6,646 nt of DNA from NCBI GenBank assembly GCA_020860805.1, contig JAJBTP010000483.1, forward strand, positions 1 to 6,646, in the 5' to 3' direction. Of this stretch, positions 1-6,646 are shown piece after piece. Both the position numbers and the translations under genes were made by a program. The stretch comes from Tannerellaceae bacterium. GTDB lineage: Bacteria; Bacteroidota; Bacteroidia; Bacteroidales; Tannerellaceae. The notes beneath the pieces are model-generated. The model saw only the letters and a program-made list of their open reading frames with translations. It had not been told where the DNA came from and ran no database searches. Position 1 is the stretch's first letter; each line of letters opens with the position of its first letter.

Positions 1-35
1 CTCTCCGAGGGTTGGTAATCCTCAAATATAGACAT
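1..35 (-). CDS. Possible 5' end of a gene continuing past the left edge
   Basis: An ATG at 33-35 on the minus strand opens a reading frame of 11 complete codons (MSIFEDYQPSE) that stays open to the window edge. It begins 23 bp after the ileS stop codon, on the same strand, with an A/T-rich leader and no terminator hairpin between them, so it could be the next gene in an ileS transcript. In many Bacteroidales ileS is followed by a DksA/TraR-type zinc-finger gene and lspA, but these residues do not look like the DksA N-terminus I know, so I assign no product. Eleven open codons could arise by chance; the support is position and spacing only. Confidence 0.3.
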   Translation of the reverse strand, partial: MSIFEDYQPSE

Positions 36-58
36 ATTATTTATAAAGTGAATTATTT

Positions 59-3000
59 TTATACTTTCTCTATCGTTACAGATAATTTAAAGTCTTCGAA
101 ATCCAGTGCGGTTGCATCACTGATAGCATCTGTTAAATCAATATTTTCTGCTAACACCTGATTTGCGATATAGTCTTTATATTCGTTAATTGCTTCGTCC
201 ATCTCCTCGGTAGACAGAATCGTGATATTAATCTTATCTGTAATCTCCAGTCCACTACTCTTACGCAGGTTCTGGATACGGTTTACTAATTCACGTGCCA
301 GTCCTTCTTTGCGGAGTTCATCTGTTACTGTAATATCCAATGCCACAGTCAAACGGCCTTCATTGGCTACCAGCCATCCCGGAATATCTTCAGAAATTAC
401 TTCTACATCTGCAAGTTCAATAACAACTTCCTGTCCGTCGATGTTCATCGTATGGTTTCCATTAGCCTCAAACGCAAGGATTTCAGCCTGTTCCATTTGT
501 TGAACGGCAACTGCTAACTGTTTCATAATTTTACCAAAACGAGGACCTAACTTTTTAAAGTCCGGTTTAATCCGTTTCACCAGGATACCTTCCGAATTAT
601 CCACAAACTTCAGTTCCTTCACATTCACTTCGTTCAGGATTAATCCTTTTACCGCTTCAATATTAGCTTGCTGGCTGGCATCTGTTACAGGAACCATAAT
701 GGTTTGTAATGGCTGGCGCACTTTAATATTTACTTTGCGCCGGAGAGCCAGAATCATTGAAGAGATATCCTGAGCAATTTTCATGCGTTCTTCCAATACC
801 TTATCAATTACCGATTCATCTGCTGCCGGGAAGTTGGATAAGTGAACGGATTCGACTGCTTCACGTCCGGTTACACGAACCAGGTCCATAAACAACTGGT
901 CTGCATAGAACGGAGCAATTGGTGCCATCAGTTTAGCAACTGTCTCCAGACAGGTATATAAGGTCTGGAAAGCTGATAGTTTATCCTGTGTCATTCCCCC
1001 ACCCCAGAAACGACGGCGGTTCAGGCGCACATACCAGTTACTCAGGTTGTCGTTGACAAATTCAGAGATAGCACGTCCGGCACGGGTGGGTTCGTAAGCA
1101 TCCAGGTAACTATCCACATCTTTAACCAGGGTATTCAACAAAGAGAGAGTCCAGCGGTCAATCTCCGGACGTTCTGCCATAGGAACATCCGGCTGTGAAT
1201 AGTCAAAGTTATCCACATTTGCATACAAGGCAAAGAATGAATACGCATTATATAAAGTACCGAAGAATTTACGGCGCACTTCTTCCAGTCCTTCCGGGTC
1301 AAACTTAATGTTATCCCAGGGTGACGCATTGGTAATCATATACCAGCGCAACGGGTCAGAACCATGTTTATCAATCGTCTCAAACGGATCTACTGCATTC
1401 CCTAAACGTTTGGACATCTTATTTCCATTCTTATCTAATACCAGTCCGTTTGAAACCACCGTTTTAAATGAGACACTATCAAACACCATCGTTGACAGTG
1501 CATGCAGGGTAAAGAACCAACCACGGGTCTGGTCAACCCCTTCCGCAATAAAGTCGGCCGGGAAAACCAAACGTTCGTCAAACTCAGCTTTATTTTCAAA
1601 CGGATAATGGATTTGAGCATAAGGCATAGCCCCCGAATCAAACCAAACGTCAATCAGATCGGTTTCACGCTTCATCGGTTTACCGGTGGGTGATACCAGG
1701 GTGATATCATCTACATACGGACGATGCAAATCAATCTTCTCATAATTTTCTTTCGCATATTCACCCGGTTTAAAACCTGCAAATGGATTAGACTCCATCA
1801 GGCCGGCTTTGACCGCTTTCTCTATTTCATTATATAGTTCTTCTACCGAACCGATACAGATTTCTTCCGTACCATCCTCTGTCCGCCAGATAGGTAACGG
1901 AGTACCCCAATAACGGCTACGGCTCAGGTTCCAGTCCTGCAGGTTTTCCAACCATTTACCAAAACGTCCGGTACCGGTGCTTTGTGGTTTCCAGTTGATG
2001 GTATTATTCAGTTCAATCAATCGCTCACGGTAAGCAGTAGTCCGGATAAACCAGCTATCCAACGGATAGTAAAGTACAGGTTTATCGGTACGCCAGCAAT
2101 GCGGATAGTTATGCACGTGTTTCTCAATACGGAAAGCACGGTTTTGTACTTTCAGCATCATACAGATGCTCACATCCAGTGTTTCATCCTTATCTGTCAA
2201 TGCCGGATCATAAGCATTCTTCACAAAGCGTCCCTGGAATGGGTCATAATCGGCAGCATTTACATATTTCTGGACAAAATCCACATCCAGGTCTTCCAAC
2301 AGGAAGAATTTACCGGTCAGATCAACCATCGGGCGTTTGTTGCCATCTTTGTCAATCAGCATCAAAGGCGGCACACCATTCATTTTAGCTACCCGGTCAT
2401 CATCCGCACCAAATGTAGGAGCAGTATGTACGATACCGGCACCATCTTCTGTAGTTACAAAATCACCTGTAATGACACGGAACGCACCTTCACCCGGATT
2501 TACCCAGGGTATGAGTTGCTCATAACGCATACCGGCTAATTCAGCCCCTTTCCACTCTCCCACTACTTTATAAGGGATGAGTTTATCTCCCTGTTTATAG
2601 TCAGACAGTTCCAGGTCCGCAGCTTTCGGATTCATATAAGCCCCCATCAGGCCTTTTGCCAACACGACAGTAACAGGAATACCAGTATACGGATTAAACG
2701 TCTGTACCGCTACATAGGTAATAGACGGACCTACCGTCAATGCGGTATTCGATGGCAATGTCCACGGAGTTGTTGTCCAGGCCAGAAAGAAAGCATCTCC
2801 ATGCCCGGTCATTTCCGGTTTGGGATCCAACATACGGAACTGAGCCGTACAAGTCGTATCCTTCACATCCCGGTATGTACCCGGCTGGTTTAATTCATGC
2901 GTACTTAAGCCGGTTCCTGCTGCCGGAGAATAAGGCTGGATAGTATATCCTTTATAAAGAAGTCCTTTTTTATATAACTCTTTGAGCAAATACCAAAGCG

Positions 3001-3478
3001 TCTCAATATAACGGTTATCATAGGTAATATAAGGGTCGTCCATATCCACCCAATATCCCATTTGCTGAGTCAGGTCTTCCCATTCTTTGGTATATTTCAT
3101 AACATCTTTCCGGCAGGCTGCATTATATTCAGCGACGGAAATCTTTTTGCCGATATCCTCTTTCGTAATCCCTAACGCCTTTTCAACACCCAGTTCTACA
3201 GGCAATCCATGCGTATCCCATCCGGCTTTACGCTTTACCTGAAAACCTTTCATGGTTTTATAACGGCAGAATATATCTTTAATGGAACGGGCTATTACGT
3301 GGTGAATCCCCGGCATACCATTCGCCGAAGGAGGTCCTTCATAAAACACGAAAGAAGGCGCACCTTCTCTGATTTCCAGACTTTTCCGGAAGATGTCACC
3401 AGCCTGCCATTTCTGCAACATTTGTTTGTTTACAGCCGACAAGTCAAATTTATCATATTCAGCAAATTTTTTATCCAT
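59..3478 (-). CDS. ileS: Isoleucyl-tRNA synthetase, type 2 (IleRS2), GIHH variant
   Basis: This cytoplasmic class Ia synthetase charges tRNA-Ile with isoleucine using ATP and hydrolyses mischarged valine. The 1139-residue frame is intact (ATG to TAA). The Rossmann catalytic domain is split. Its first part holds GPPSANG at 48-54 and the signature GIHH at 57-60, where most class I enzymes have HIGH. The CP1 editing insertion (about 195-420) contains WTTTPWTLPSN at 234-244 and GAGIVHTAPTFGADD at 346-360, with the editing aspartate in the ADDD stretch. The second catalytic part has WNLSRSRYWGTPLPIW at 516-531, DVWFDSG at 610-616, EGVDQTRGWF at 646-655 and KMSKR at 687-691. The anticodon-binding helical domain covers about 740-890 (SNWYVRLNRRRFWG at 813-826). 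The C-terminal region (about 895-1139) has no cysteine after residue 843, so it lacks the zinc-binding tail of type-1 enzymes. This fits the type-2, eukaryote-like form usually tolerant of mupirocin. The start is supported by the promoter about 35 bp upstream and by the family-typical N-terminus. Confidence 0.98.
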   Translation of the reverse strand: MDKKFAEYDKFDLSAVNKQMLQKWQAGDIFRKSLEIREGAPSFVFYEGPPSANGMPGIHHVIARSIKDIFCRYKTMKGFQVKRKAGWDTHGLPVELGVEKALGITKEDIGKKISVAEYNAACRKDVMKYTKEWEDLTQQMGYWVDMDDPYITYDNRYIETLWYLLKELYKKGLLYKGYTIQPYSPAAGTGLSTHELNQPGTYRDVKDTTCTAQFRMLDPKPEMTGHGDAFFLAWTTTPWTLPSNTALTVGPSITYVAVQTFNPYTGIPVTVVLAKGLMGAYMNPKAADLELSDYKQGDKLIPYKVVGEWKGAELAGMRYEQLIPWVNPGEGAFRVITGDFVTTEDGAGIVHTAPTFGADDDRVAKMNGVPPLMLIDKDGNKRPMVDLTGKFFLLEDLDVDFVQKYVNAADYDPFQGRFVKNAYDPALTDKDETLDVSICMMLKVQNRAFRIEKHVHNYPHCWRTDKPVLYYPLDSWFIRTTAYRERLIELNNTINWKPQSTGTGRFGKWLENLQDWNLSRSRYWGTPLPIWRTEDGTEEICIGSVEELYNEIEKAVKAGLMESNPFAGFKPGEYAKENYEKIDLHRPYVDDITLVSPTGKPMKRETDLIDVWFDSGAMPYAQIHYPFENKAEFDERLVFPADFIAEGVDQTRGWFFTLHALSTMVFDSVSFKTVVSNGLVLDKNGNKMSKRLGNAVDPFETIDKHGSDPLRWYMITNASPWDNIKFDPEGLEEVRRKFFGTLYNAYSFFALYANVDNFDYSQPDVPMAERPEIDRWTLSLLNTLVKDVDSYLDAYEPTRAGRAISEFVNDNLSNWYVRLNRRRFWGGGMTQDKLSAFQTLYTCLETVAKLMAPIAPFYADQLFMDLVRVTGREAVESVHLSNFPAADESVIDKVLEERMKIAQDISSMILALRRKVNIKVRQPLQTIMVPVTDASQQANIEAVKGLILNEVNVKELKFVDNSEGILVKRIKPDFKKLGPRFGKIMKQLAVAVQQMEQAEILAFEANGNHTMNIDGQEVVIELADVEVISEDIPGWLVANEGRLTVALDITVTDELRKEGLARELVNRIQNLRKSSGLEITDKINITILSTEEMDEAINEYKDYIANQVLAENIDLTDAISDATALDFEDFKLSVTIEKV

Positions 3479-3500
3479 AGGGTTTAATTTCTAACTTCTC

Positions 3501-3528
3501 AAAAAATTGCCACAAAGGTAACTTTTTT
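3501..3528. other. Imperfect inverted repeat overlapping the ileS -7 box
   Basis: Read on the plus strand, AAAAAATTGCC (3501-3511) and GGTAACTTTTTT (3517-3528) form an imperfect hairpin around the 5-nt loop ACAAA. It has six A-T pairs, one unpaired base, two more A-T pairs, one mismatch and two G-C pairs at the loop. It lies 30-57 bp beyond the lipoprotein stop codon and, in the direction of transcription, ends in a run of six T. It might act as a weak terminator for the upstream genes. The stem is AT-rich and low in G-C, so this is uncertain, and it coincides with the ileS promoter. Confidence 0.3.
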
Positions 3529-3544
3529 ATTCCACATAGGCAAT
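3513..3544 (-). promoter_or_regulatory. Bacteroidota-type -33/-7 promoter for ileS
   Basis: On the minus strand the -7 box is TACCTTTG (3513-3520), a full match to the Bacteroidota primary-sigma consensus TAnnTTTG. Upstream of it, after a spacer of exactly 20 bp (3521-3540), lies ATTG (3541-3544), three of four bases of the -33 TTTG and within the usual 19-21 bp spacing. Transcription would start near 3505-3510, giving a leader of roughly 30 nt before the ileS ATG. That is too short for a T-box-like riboswitch, and none is visible. Confidence 0.75.
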
Positions 3545-3557
3545 AAAGTATAAAGCT

Positions 3558-4781
3558 TCAACAAGCCGCAACCTGTGACTCCTCATGTATTTTCCGAATG
3601 GGTTGATTTTCTTCAGCTTCAGATGATAGAACCACTACATATCGCAGGATAGAATACTCCGGGCATGCCTGAAAAACAAAATCAGGCTTTCCATCCCCAT
3701 CTATATCTGCTATAAAAAGGATTTTTGCTATCGTATCACCAAAAGAAGGTTCTAAAAGTAAAATTTCTTCTTTATCGGTTGATCCGGTATGTAGAAACAG
3801 GGTGTGATAACTAACCCCATAAATCCGTCCGGGAATAACTCCGAAACTATCCGGCTTTCCCCAGGTAAATCCTTCGGCCCGTAACGTATATTTTTCTCCA
3901 TTCATTGTAAAAGCAAATTCCTCTCCCGGTCCGATTTGCTCCTGTATATCCGGAATAGTATCAATGGTCATCTCTTTCAAACCGGGATGATGGATAAGAA
4001 ACCGGGTACCTGAATAAGCACGTATGACTTTTACATCTCCACCAATACAAGCATCATCACAATATTCTTCAATCTCAAAATCACCTTTAATCAGCTTACA
4101 CTCATATTCATCTTTATATACCTGCAACCATTCATCAGTAATACAATCCAGACGACAGCTACCATCCTTCTCTATATCATACTCCCACAATAATAAAATA
4201 TCAGGTTCAACTCTCTCCTTTTTCTCTTTTTTCTTTGCTTCACCGGATTTACTCCATACGACCACCTTTTCTTTATACAACAAACATAACTGATCATCTA
4301 CTTCGATAATATATTTTCCTGGGAATGTGAATTCCTCCGGTGTAATGGCATATTCACCTCCTACTGTCCCGGTTATCCGGATACAGGAAATACTCTCCTG
4401 CTGCTTCAATTCAAACCCTTGCTTCCTACCATAAAAAATGACCCGGTGAAAATTCTCTTCTCCTATCTTTTCTGCTAAATCTGTTACAGATACAGTTTGT
4501 TTTTTGATTGAAAAAATTCTTTCTGCTTTATACCACTTCTCCCCTACAATCAATAACGAGTCATCCTGAATAGTAAGTAAAAGATTCTCCGCACCACTTT
4601 TAATGCCCCGTTCGGGAAACGCATAAGGGCCACCCAAAGGATAGATTTCCCAAGTTGTATAATCTGTTTTTACCGGTAAGGGTTCCTGGGTTTCCTTTGT
4701 ATCGCTTCGGGGAGAAGAGGTCTGTTTACAGGAAATGGCAAGTAATAACAGGAATATAGTGATGACCGATAATAGTCTCAT
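3558..4781 (-). CDS. Unrecognised lipoprotein with a DxDGDGxPD motif
   Basis: I do not recognise this 407-residue protein. The N-terminus is a lipoprotein signal: MRLLS, a hydrophobic stretch to residue 17, and a lipobox ending A-I-S-C with the acylated cysteine at C18. A flexible Ser/Thr/Pro/Glu-rich linker follows (19-38). There is no acidic run right after the cysteine, as Bacteroidota surface-export signals usually have, so it may face the periplasm (inference). The body looks beta-rich, with a basic patch KKKEKKER at 183-190 and five cysteines between 209 and 245 in a CxxxC...C...CxxxC layout. Near the C-terminus, DIDGDGKPD (359-367) resembles the calcium-binding loops of FG-GAP and dockerin-like repeats but occurs only once. 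It is the third gene of the putative unit headed by the metal exporter, 41 bp after the 280-residue gene; it ends in TGA 79 bp before ileS. It looks AT-richer than ileS by eye. The gene call is firm; the function is unknown. Confidence 0.9.
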   Translation of the reverse strand: MRLLSVITIFLLLLAISCKQTSSPRSDTKETQEPLPVKTDYTTWEIYPLGGPYAFPERGIKSGAENLLLTIQDDSLLIVGEKWYKAERIFSIKKQTVSVTDLAEKIGEENFHRVIFYGRKQGFELKQQESISCIRITGTVGGEYAITPEEFTFPGKYIIEVDDQLCLLYKEKVVVWSKSGEAKKKEKKERVEPDILLLWEYDIEKDGSCRLDCITDEWLQVYKDEYECKLIKGDFEIEEYCDDACIGGDVKVIRAYSGTRFLIHHPGLKEMTIDTIPDIQEQIGPGEEFAFTMNGEKYTLRAEGFTWGKPDSFGVIPGRIYGVSYHTLFLHTGSTDKEEILLLEPSFGDTIAKILFIADIDGDGKPDFVFQACPEYSILRYVVVLSSEAEENQPIRKIHEESQVAAC

Positions 4782-4822
4782 AATAAAGTTAGATTTGACA
4801 ATAGTTGTTTTATTTACTCTTT

Positions 4823-5665
4823 TTACTTATTCTTATAAAATGTATTTTTATTATACGAGTAGCTCACGAGCCAATTCTTTTCATCCCCGTGAGGATAATT
4901 TATATTTACCCATCCGGGATAAATATTTATTCTTAAGTCCTGCGGGTGGCCATAGTCGGCAAATGAAAAAGAAAACGTTTTTATAATCCGGTTACCTTCT
5001 AATACATGGATAATTCTATCTGCCTCAGTCCTGAAATCAAACAAAAGATACCGGTCCTGTATTTTCACCGGAAGATTTGCATTGACCGGTACAGGAAATA
5101 CCTCATCATAAATCCGGTAGTGTAATTTTTCATCTGCATAACAAATCTGAATATGATCCAACTGCCACATCTCACGGGGAAAAGAGTCTACATCATATGC
5201 CGGTATATACTTTTTATAGAAATTTTCAATCATCGAGACACATTTCTCATAATCCTCCTCACTACGTTCTTCCATATAGGCTTCAAAAGGCTTCTGACCG
5301 GCCTGGACAAAATAATCGACATACGCCAGCAAATCTTGCAAAGACGGAAAATCATACATCTGTATATAATACCCATCTTTATCCTGTATTAAAATAAGAT
5401 GAATCATAGGCATGACCGGATCCGAACAGTATATTTTAAATCTCTTATCTTCCAATTGTCCGGTATTGATTTTCTGTTGAATATATTCACCCATAATCTC
5501 CAAACGAGCCTTATATAATAAACAAACGTGTTCAGGAGCTGTTGCGTGATTAAGACTCAGACAAATAGAGACTCTATCCGTATGAACATAAGTGTCTACT
5601 TCGACTGTGGCATATAGAGGGCATAGTATAAATAAGAGTAAGATTAGGGAAAGAGATCGTTTCAT
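4823..5665 (-). CDS. Unrecognised secreted protein, 280 residues
   Basis: I do not recognise this protein. MKR followed by a leucine-rich hydrophobic core (5-14) and L-Y-A at 17-19 is a good type I signal peptide, with likely cleavage after A19. The cysteine at 15 follows leucine, so it is not a lipobox, and no other membrane segment is visible, so a periplasmic or exported soluble protein is expected. The mature part starts beta-like, has a charged, probably helical middle (about 104-155, with EERSEEDYEKC at 132-142), and ends in beta-like segments rich in aromatic residues (about 172-270). It has five mature cysteines (35, 48, 80, 142, 175) but no catalytic motif I can name. The ATG lies 20 bp after the CDF stop codon behind an A-rich leader (AAAAAGAAAA), which suggests co-transcription with the exporter. 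The next gene, also an envelope protein, begins 41 bp downstream. The gene call is firm; the function is unknown. Confidence 0.88.
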   Translation of the reverse strand: MKRSLSLILLLFILCPLYATVEVDTYVHTDRVSICLSLNHATAPEHVCLLYKARLEIMGEYIQQKINTGQLEDKRFKIYCSDPVMPMIHLILIQDKDGYYIQMYDFPSLQDLLAYVDYFVQAGQKPFEAYMEERSEEDYEKCVSMIENFYKKYIPAYDVDSFPREMWQLDHIQICYADEKLHYRIYDEVFPVPVNANLPVKIQDRYLLFDFRTEADRIIHVLEGNRIIKTFSFSFADYGHPQDLRINIYPGWVNINYPHGDEKNWLVSYSYNKNTFYKNK

Positions 5666-5685
5666 TTTTCTTTTTGTTTATGTGT

Positions 5686-6585
5686 CTATTCTTTAACCGG
5701 TTCTACATGCAGAGAAATATGCGTACCCGGGCTAAACCGTTCACGTAGGTTGTGCTCTACCTGTAGGGTTATTTCATGTGCACACTCTACTGTCATATCT
5801 TTATCCATCCGTACATGAGCCTCAATCGCAAAATTATTTCCGATTCGCCGTGTACGGAGATTATGCGGGTCATAAATACAGGGCGTTTTCATTATTACCT
5901 CCAAAATTTCCTGTTCAGTCTCCGGAGGCAGGGAACGCTCCAGTAAATCATTAAGTGCCGGAACAAGTAACTGAATAGAAACTTTAACGATAAAAAAACT
6001 GACAATAACAGCAGCAATGGGGTCAAGTACACGCCAGTTTTCACCTAATACAATCGCCCCACCAATACCAATAGCCGTACCAATAGAAGAAAAGGCATCC
6101 GAACGATGATGCCAGGCATTTGCAGAAAGAGCCGGACTATCATATTCCCGGGAAGCCTTTACGGTAATACGGTATACGATTTCTTTGATGATAATAGAAC
6201 CTACAGCTGCTATCAACGCAATATAACCCGGCGAGGTAAGAACCTCATCCCGGAAATAAAATCCATAAATTATATGACCACCCTGCCATAACAAACCTAA
6301 TCCGACAAAGAAAAGAACCCCACCAATGATGGTAGTAGCAAGCGTTTCAAATTTGCCATGACCATACCGGTGGCTATCATCAACCGGCCTGGAAGAAATA
6401 TTGATAAATAAAAGTACTACCAGGTCTGTCACAAAATCAGACAATGAATGAACCGCATCAGCTATCATGGCACTACTTCGTCCGATAAAACCAGCAGTAA
6501 ACTTAAGAACCAACAAAAATACATTCACGAGGGTCCCTAACAATGTTATGGCTATAATTTTCTTCTTACGCGTTTCCGGATCCAT
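5686..6585 (-). CDS. Cation diffusion facilitator (CDF) metal exporter, FieF/YiiP-like
   Basis: This inner-membrane antiporter exports divalent metal, probably zinc and perhaps iron, cobalt or cadmium, in exchange for protons, acting as a dimer. From the chosen ATG it has 299 residues, close to E. coli FieF. Six membrane segments lie at about 10-33, 37-63, 82-106, 119-141, 152-179 and 187-207, followed by a cytoplasmic metal-sensing domain (about 212-299). The transport site is H46xxxD50 in segment 2 plus H159xxxD163 in segment 5, an HD-HD set typical of zinc-type CDFs; FieF itself has DD-HD. The segment 2-3 loop carries DDSHRYGHG with D69, H72 and H76, matching the FieF loop site. In the C-terminal domain H241, H257, H270, H293 and E295 align with the FieF binuclear site, Glu replacing Asp at the last. 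The frame stays open upstream to the window edge, but the only upstream candidate noticed is a TTG at 6622-6624. Its extra 13 residues are unlike family N-termini, so ATG 6583-6585 (MDPETRKKK) is preferred. It appears to head a unit with the two envelope genes downstream. Metal specificity is inferred. Confidence 0.93.
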   Translation of the reverse strand: MDPETRKKKIIAITLLGTLVNVFLLVLKFTAGFIGRSSAMIADAVHSLSDFVTDLVVLLFINISSRPVDDSHRYGHGKFETLATTIIGGVLFFVGLGLLWQGGHIIYGFYFRDEVLTSPGYIALIAAVGSIIIKEIVYRITVKASREYDSPALSANAWHHRSDAFSSIGTAIGIGGAIVLGENWRVLDPIAAVIVSFFIVKVSIQLLVPALNDLLERSLPPETEQEILEVIMKTPCIYDPHNLRTRRIGNNFAIEAHVRMDKDMTVECAHEITLQVEHNLRERFSPGTHISLHVEPVKE

Positions 6586-6646
6586 ATGATGTAAGACTTT
6601 AGCATTTACAAAATAACACCACAAAAAAAAGATTTCTGCCTCATAA
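6586..6646 (-). promoter_or_regulatory. Upstream region of the CDF gene, weak promoter candidate
   Basis: These 61 bp hold no supported gene. On the minus strand a run of eight T followed by G (6622-6630) supplies a -33-like TTTG. Exactly 20 bp further on lies TAAAGTCT (6594-6601), which keeps the TA of the -7 box but matches TTTG poorly. A separate TTATTTTG (6609-6616) misses the -7 consensus TAnnTTTG at one important base and has no -33 partner at proper spacing, as far as the window shows. Either could drive the CDF gene, but neither is convincing, and the real promoter may lie beyond the window. Confidence 0.25.

Noticed and set aside
1982..2539. 185-codon open frame on the plus strand inside ileS
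   Set aside because: It is fully antisense to the catalytic and editing coding sequence of ileS, has no family resemblance or plausible promoter, and long antisense frames are common opposite a 3.4 kb gene.
3209..3487. 92-codon plus-strand open frame covering the ileS start
   Set aside because: It lies opposite the conserved N-terminal ileS coding region and its translation shows no recognisable features.
4782..4822. TAACTTTA (minus strand) as a -7 promoter box for the lipoprotein gene
   Set aside because: It matches TAnnTTTG at all but the last base but lies 2 nt from the ATG and has no -33 box at 19-21 bp, so transcription would start inside the gene.
5605..5665. C15 of the 280-residue protein as a lipoprotein cysteine
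   Set aside because: The residue before it is leucine, which does not fit the small residue required by signal peptidase II; L-Y-A at 17-19 fits signal peptidase I better.
6586..6624. Extended CDF start at the TTG at 6622-6624
   Set aside because: It needs a rare start codon and adds 13 residues (with WCYF and HH) unlike CDF N-termini; the ATG at 6583-6585 gives a family-typical start and length.
6608..6643. Tiny 12-codon frame (MRQKSFFCGVIL) upstream of the CDF gene
   Set aside because: It is too short, has no homology or clear initiation signal, and runs through a poly-T tract; likely chance.

Overview
The window looks like chromosomal DNA from a member of the Bacteroidota, most likely the order Bacteroidales. 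The isoleucyl-tRNA synthetase reads like those of Bacteroides and Parabacteroides. The ileS promoter has the phylum's -33/-7 architecture (a TTG-type -33 box, 20 bp spacer, TACCTTTG -7 box). Start codons follow A-rich leaders rather than clear Shine-Dalgarno sequences. I cannot fix the genus from sequence alone.

All supported genes lie on the minus strand, so transcription runs from the right edge to the left. In transcription order they are: a cation diffusion facilitator (CDF) metal exporter (5686-6585); a 20 bp gap; an unrecognised secreted protein of 280 residues (4823-5665); a 41 bp gap; an unrecognised lipoprotein of 407 residues (3558-4781); a 79 bp gap holding a good ileS promoter; ileS (59-3478); a 23 bp gap; and the possible first 11 codons of another gene running off the left edge (1-35). 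No gap exceeds 80 bp inside the window.

The first three genes are closely spaced and could form one unit: a cytoplasmic-membrane metal exporter followed by two cell-envelope proteins of unknown role. ileS is housekeeping and seems to be transcribed from its own promoter, though read-through from the upstream unit is possible because no strong terminator separates them.

No mobile element, CRISPR array, RNA gene or clear novel defence or biosynthetic system is visible. The most notable points are the swapped class I signature in the synthetase (GIHH in place of HIGH), known in some type-2 IleRS enzymes and linked to mupirocin hyper-resistance, and the pair of unrecognised envelope genes behind the metal exporter. 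One of these carries a compact cysteine cluster and a calcium-loop-like DxDGDGxPD motif.
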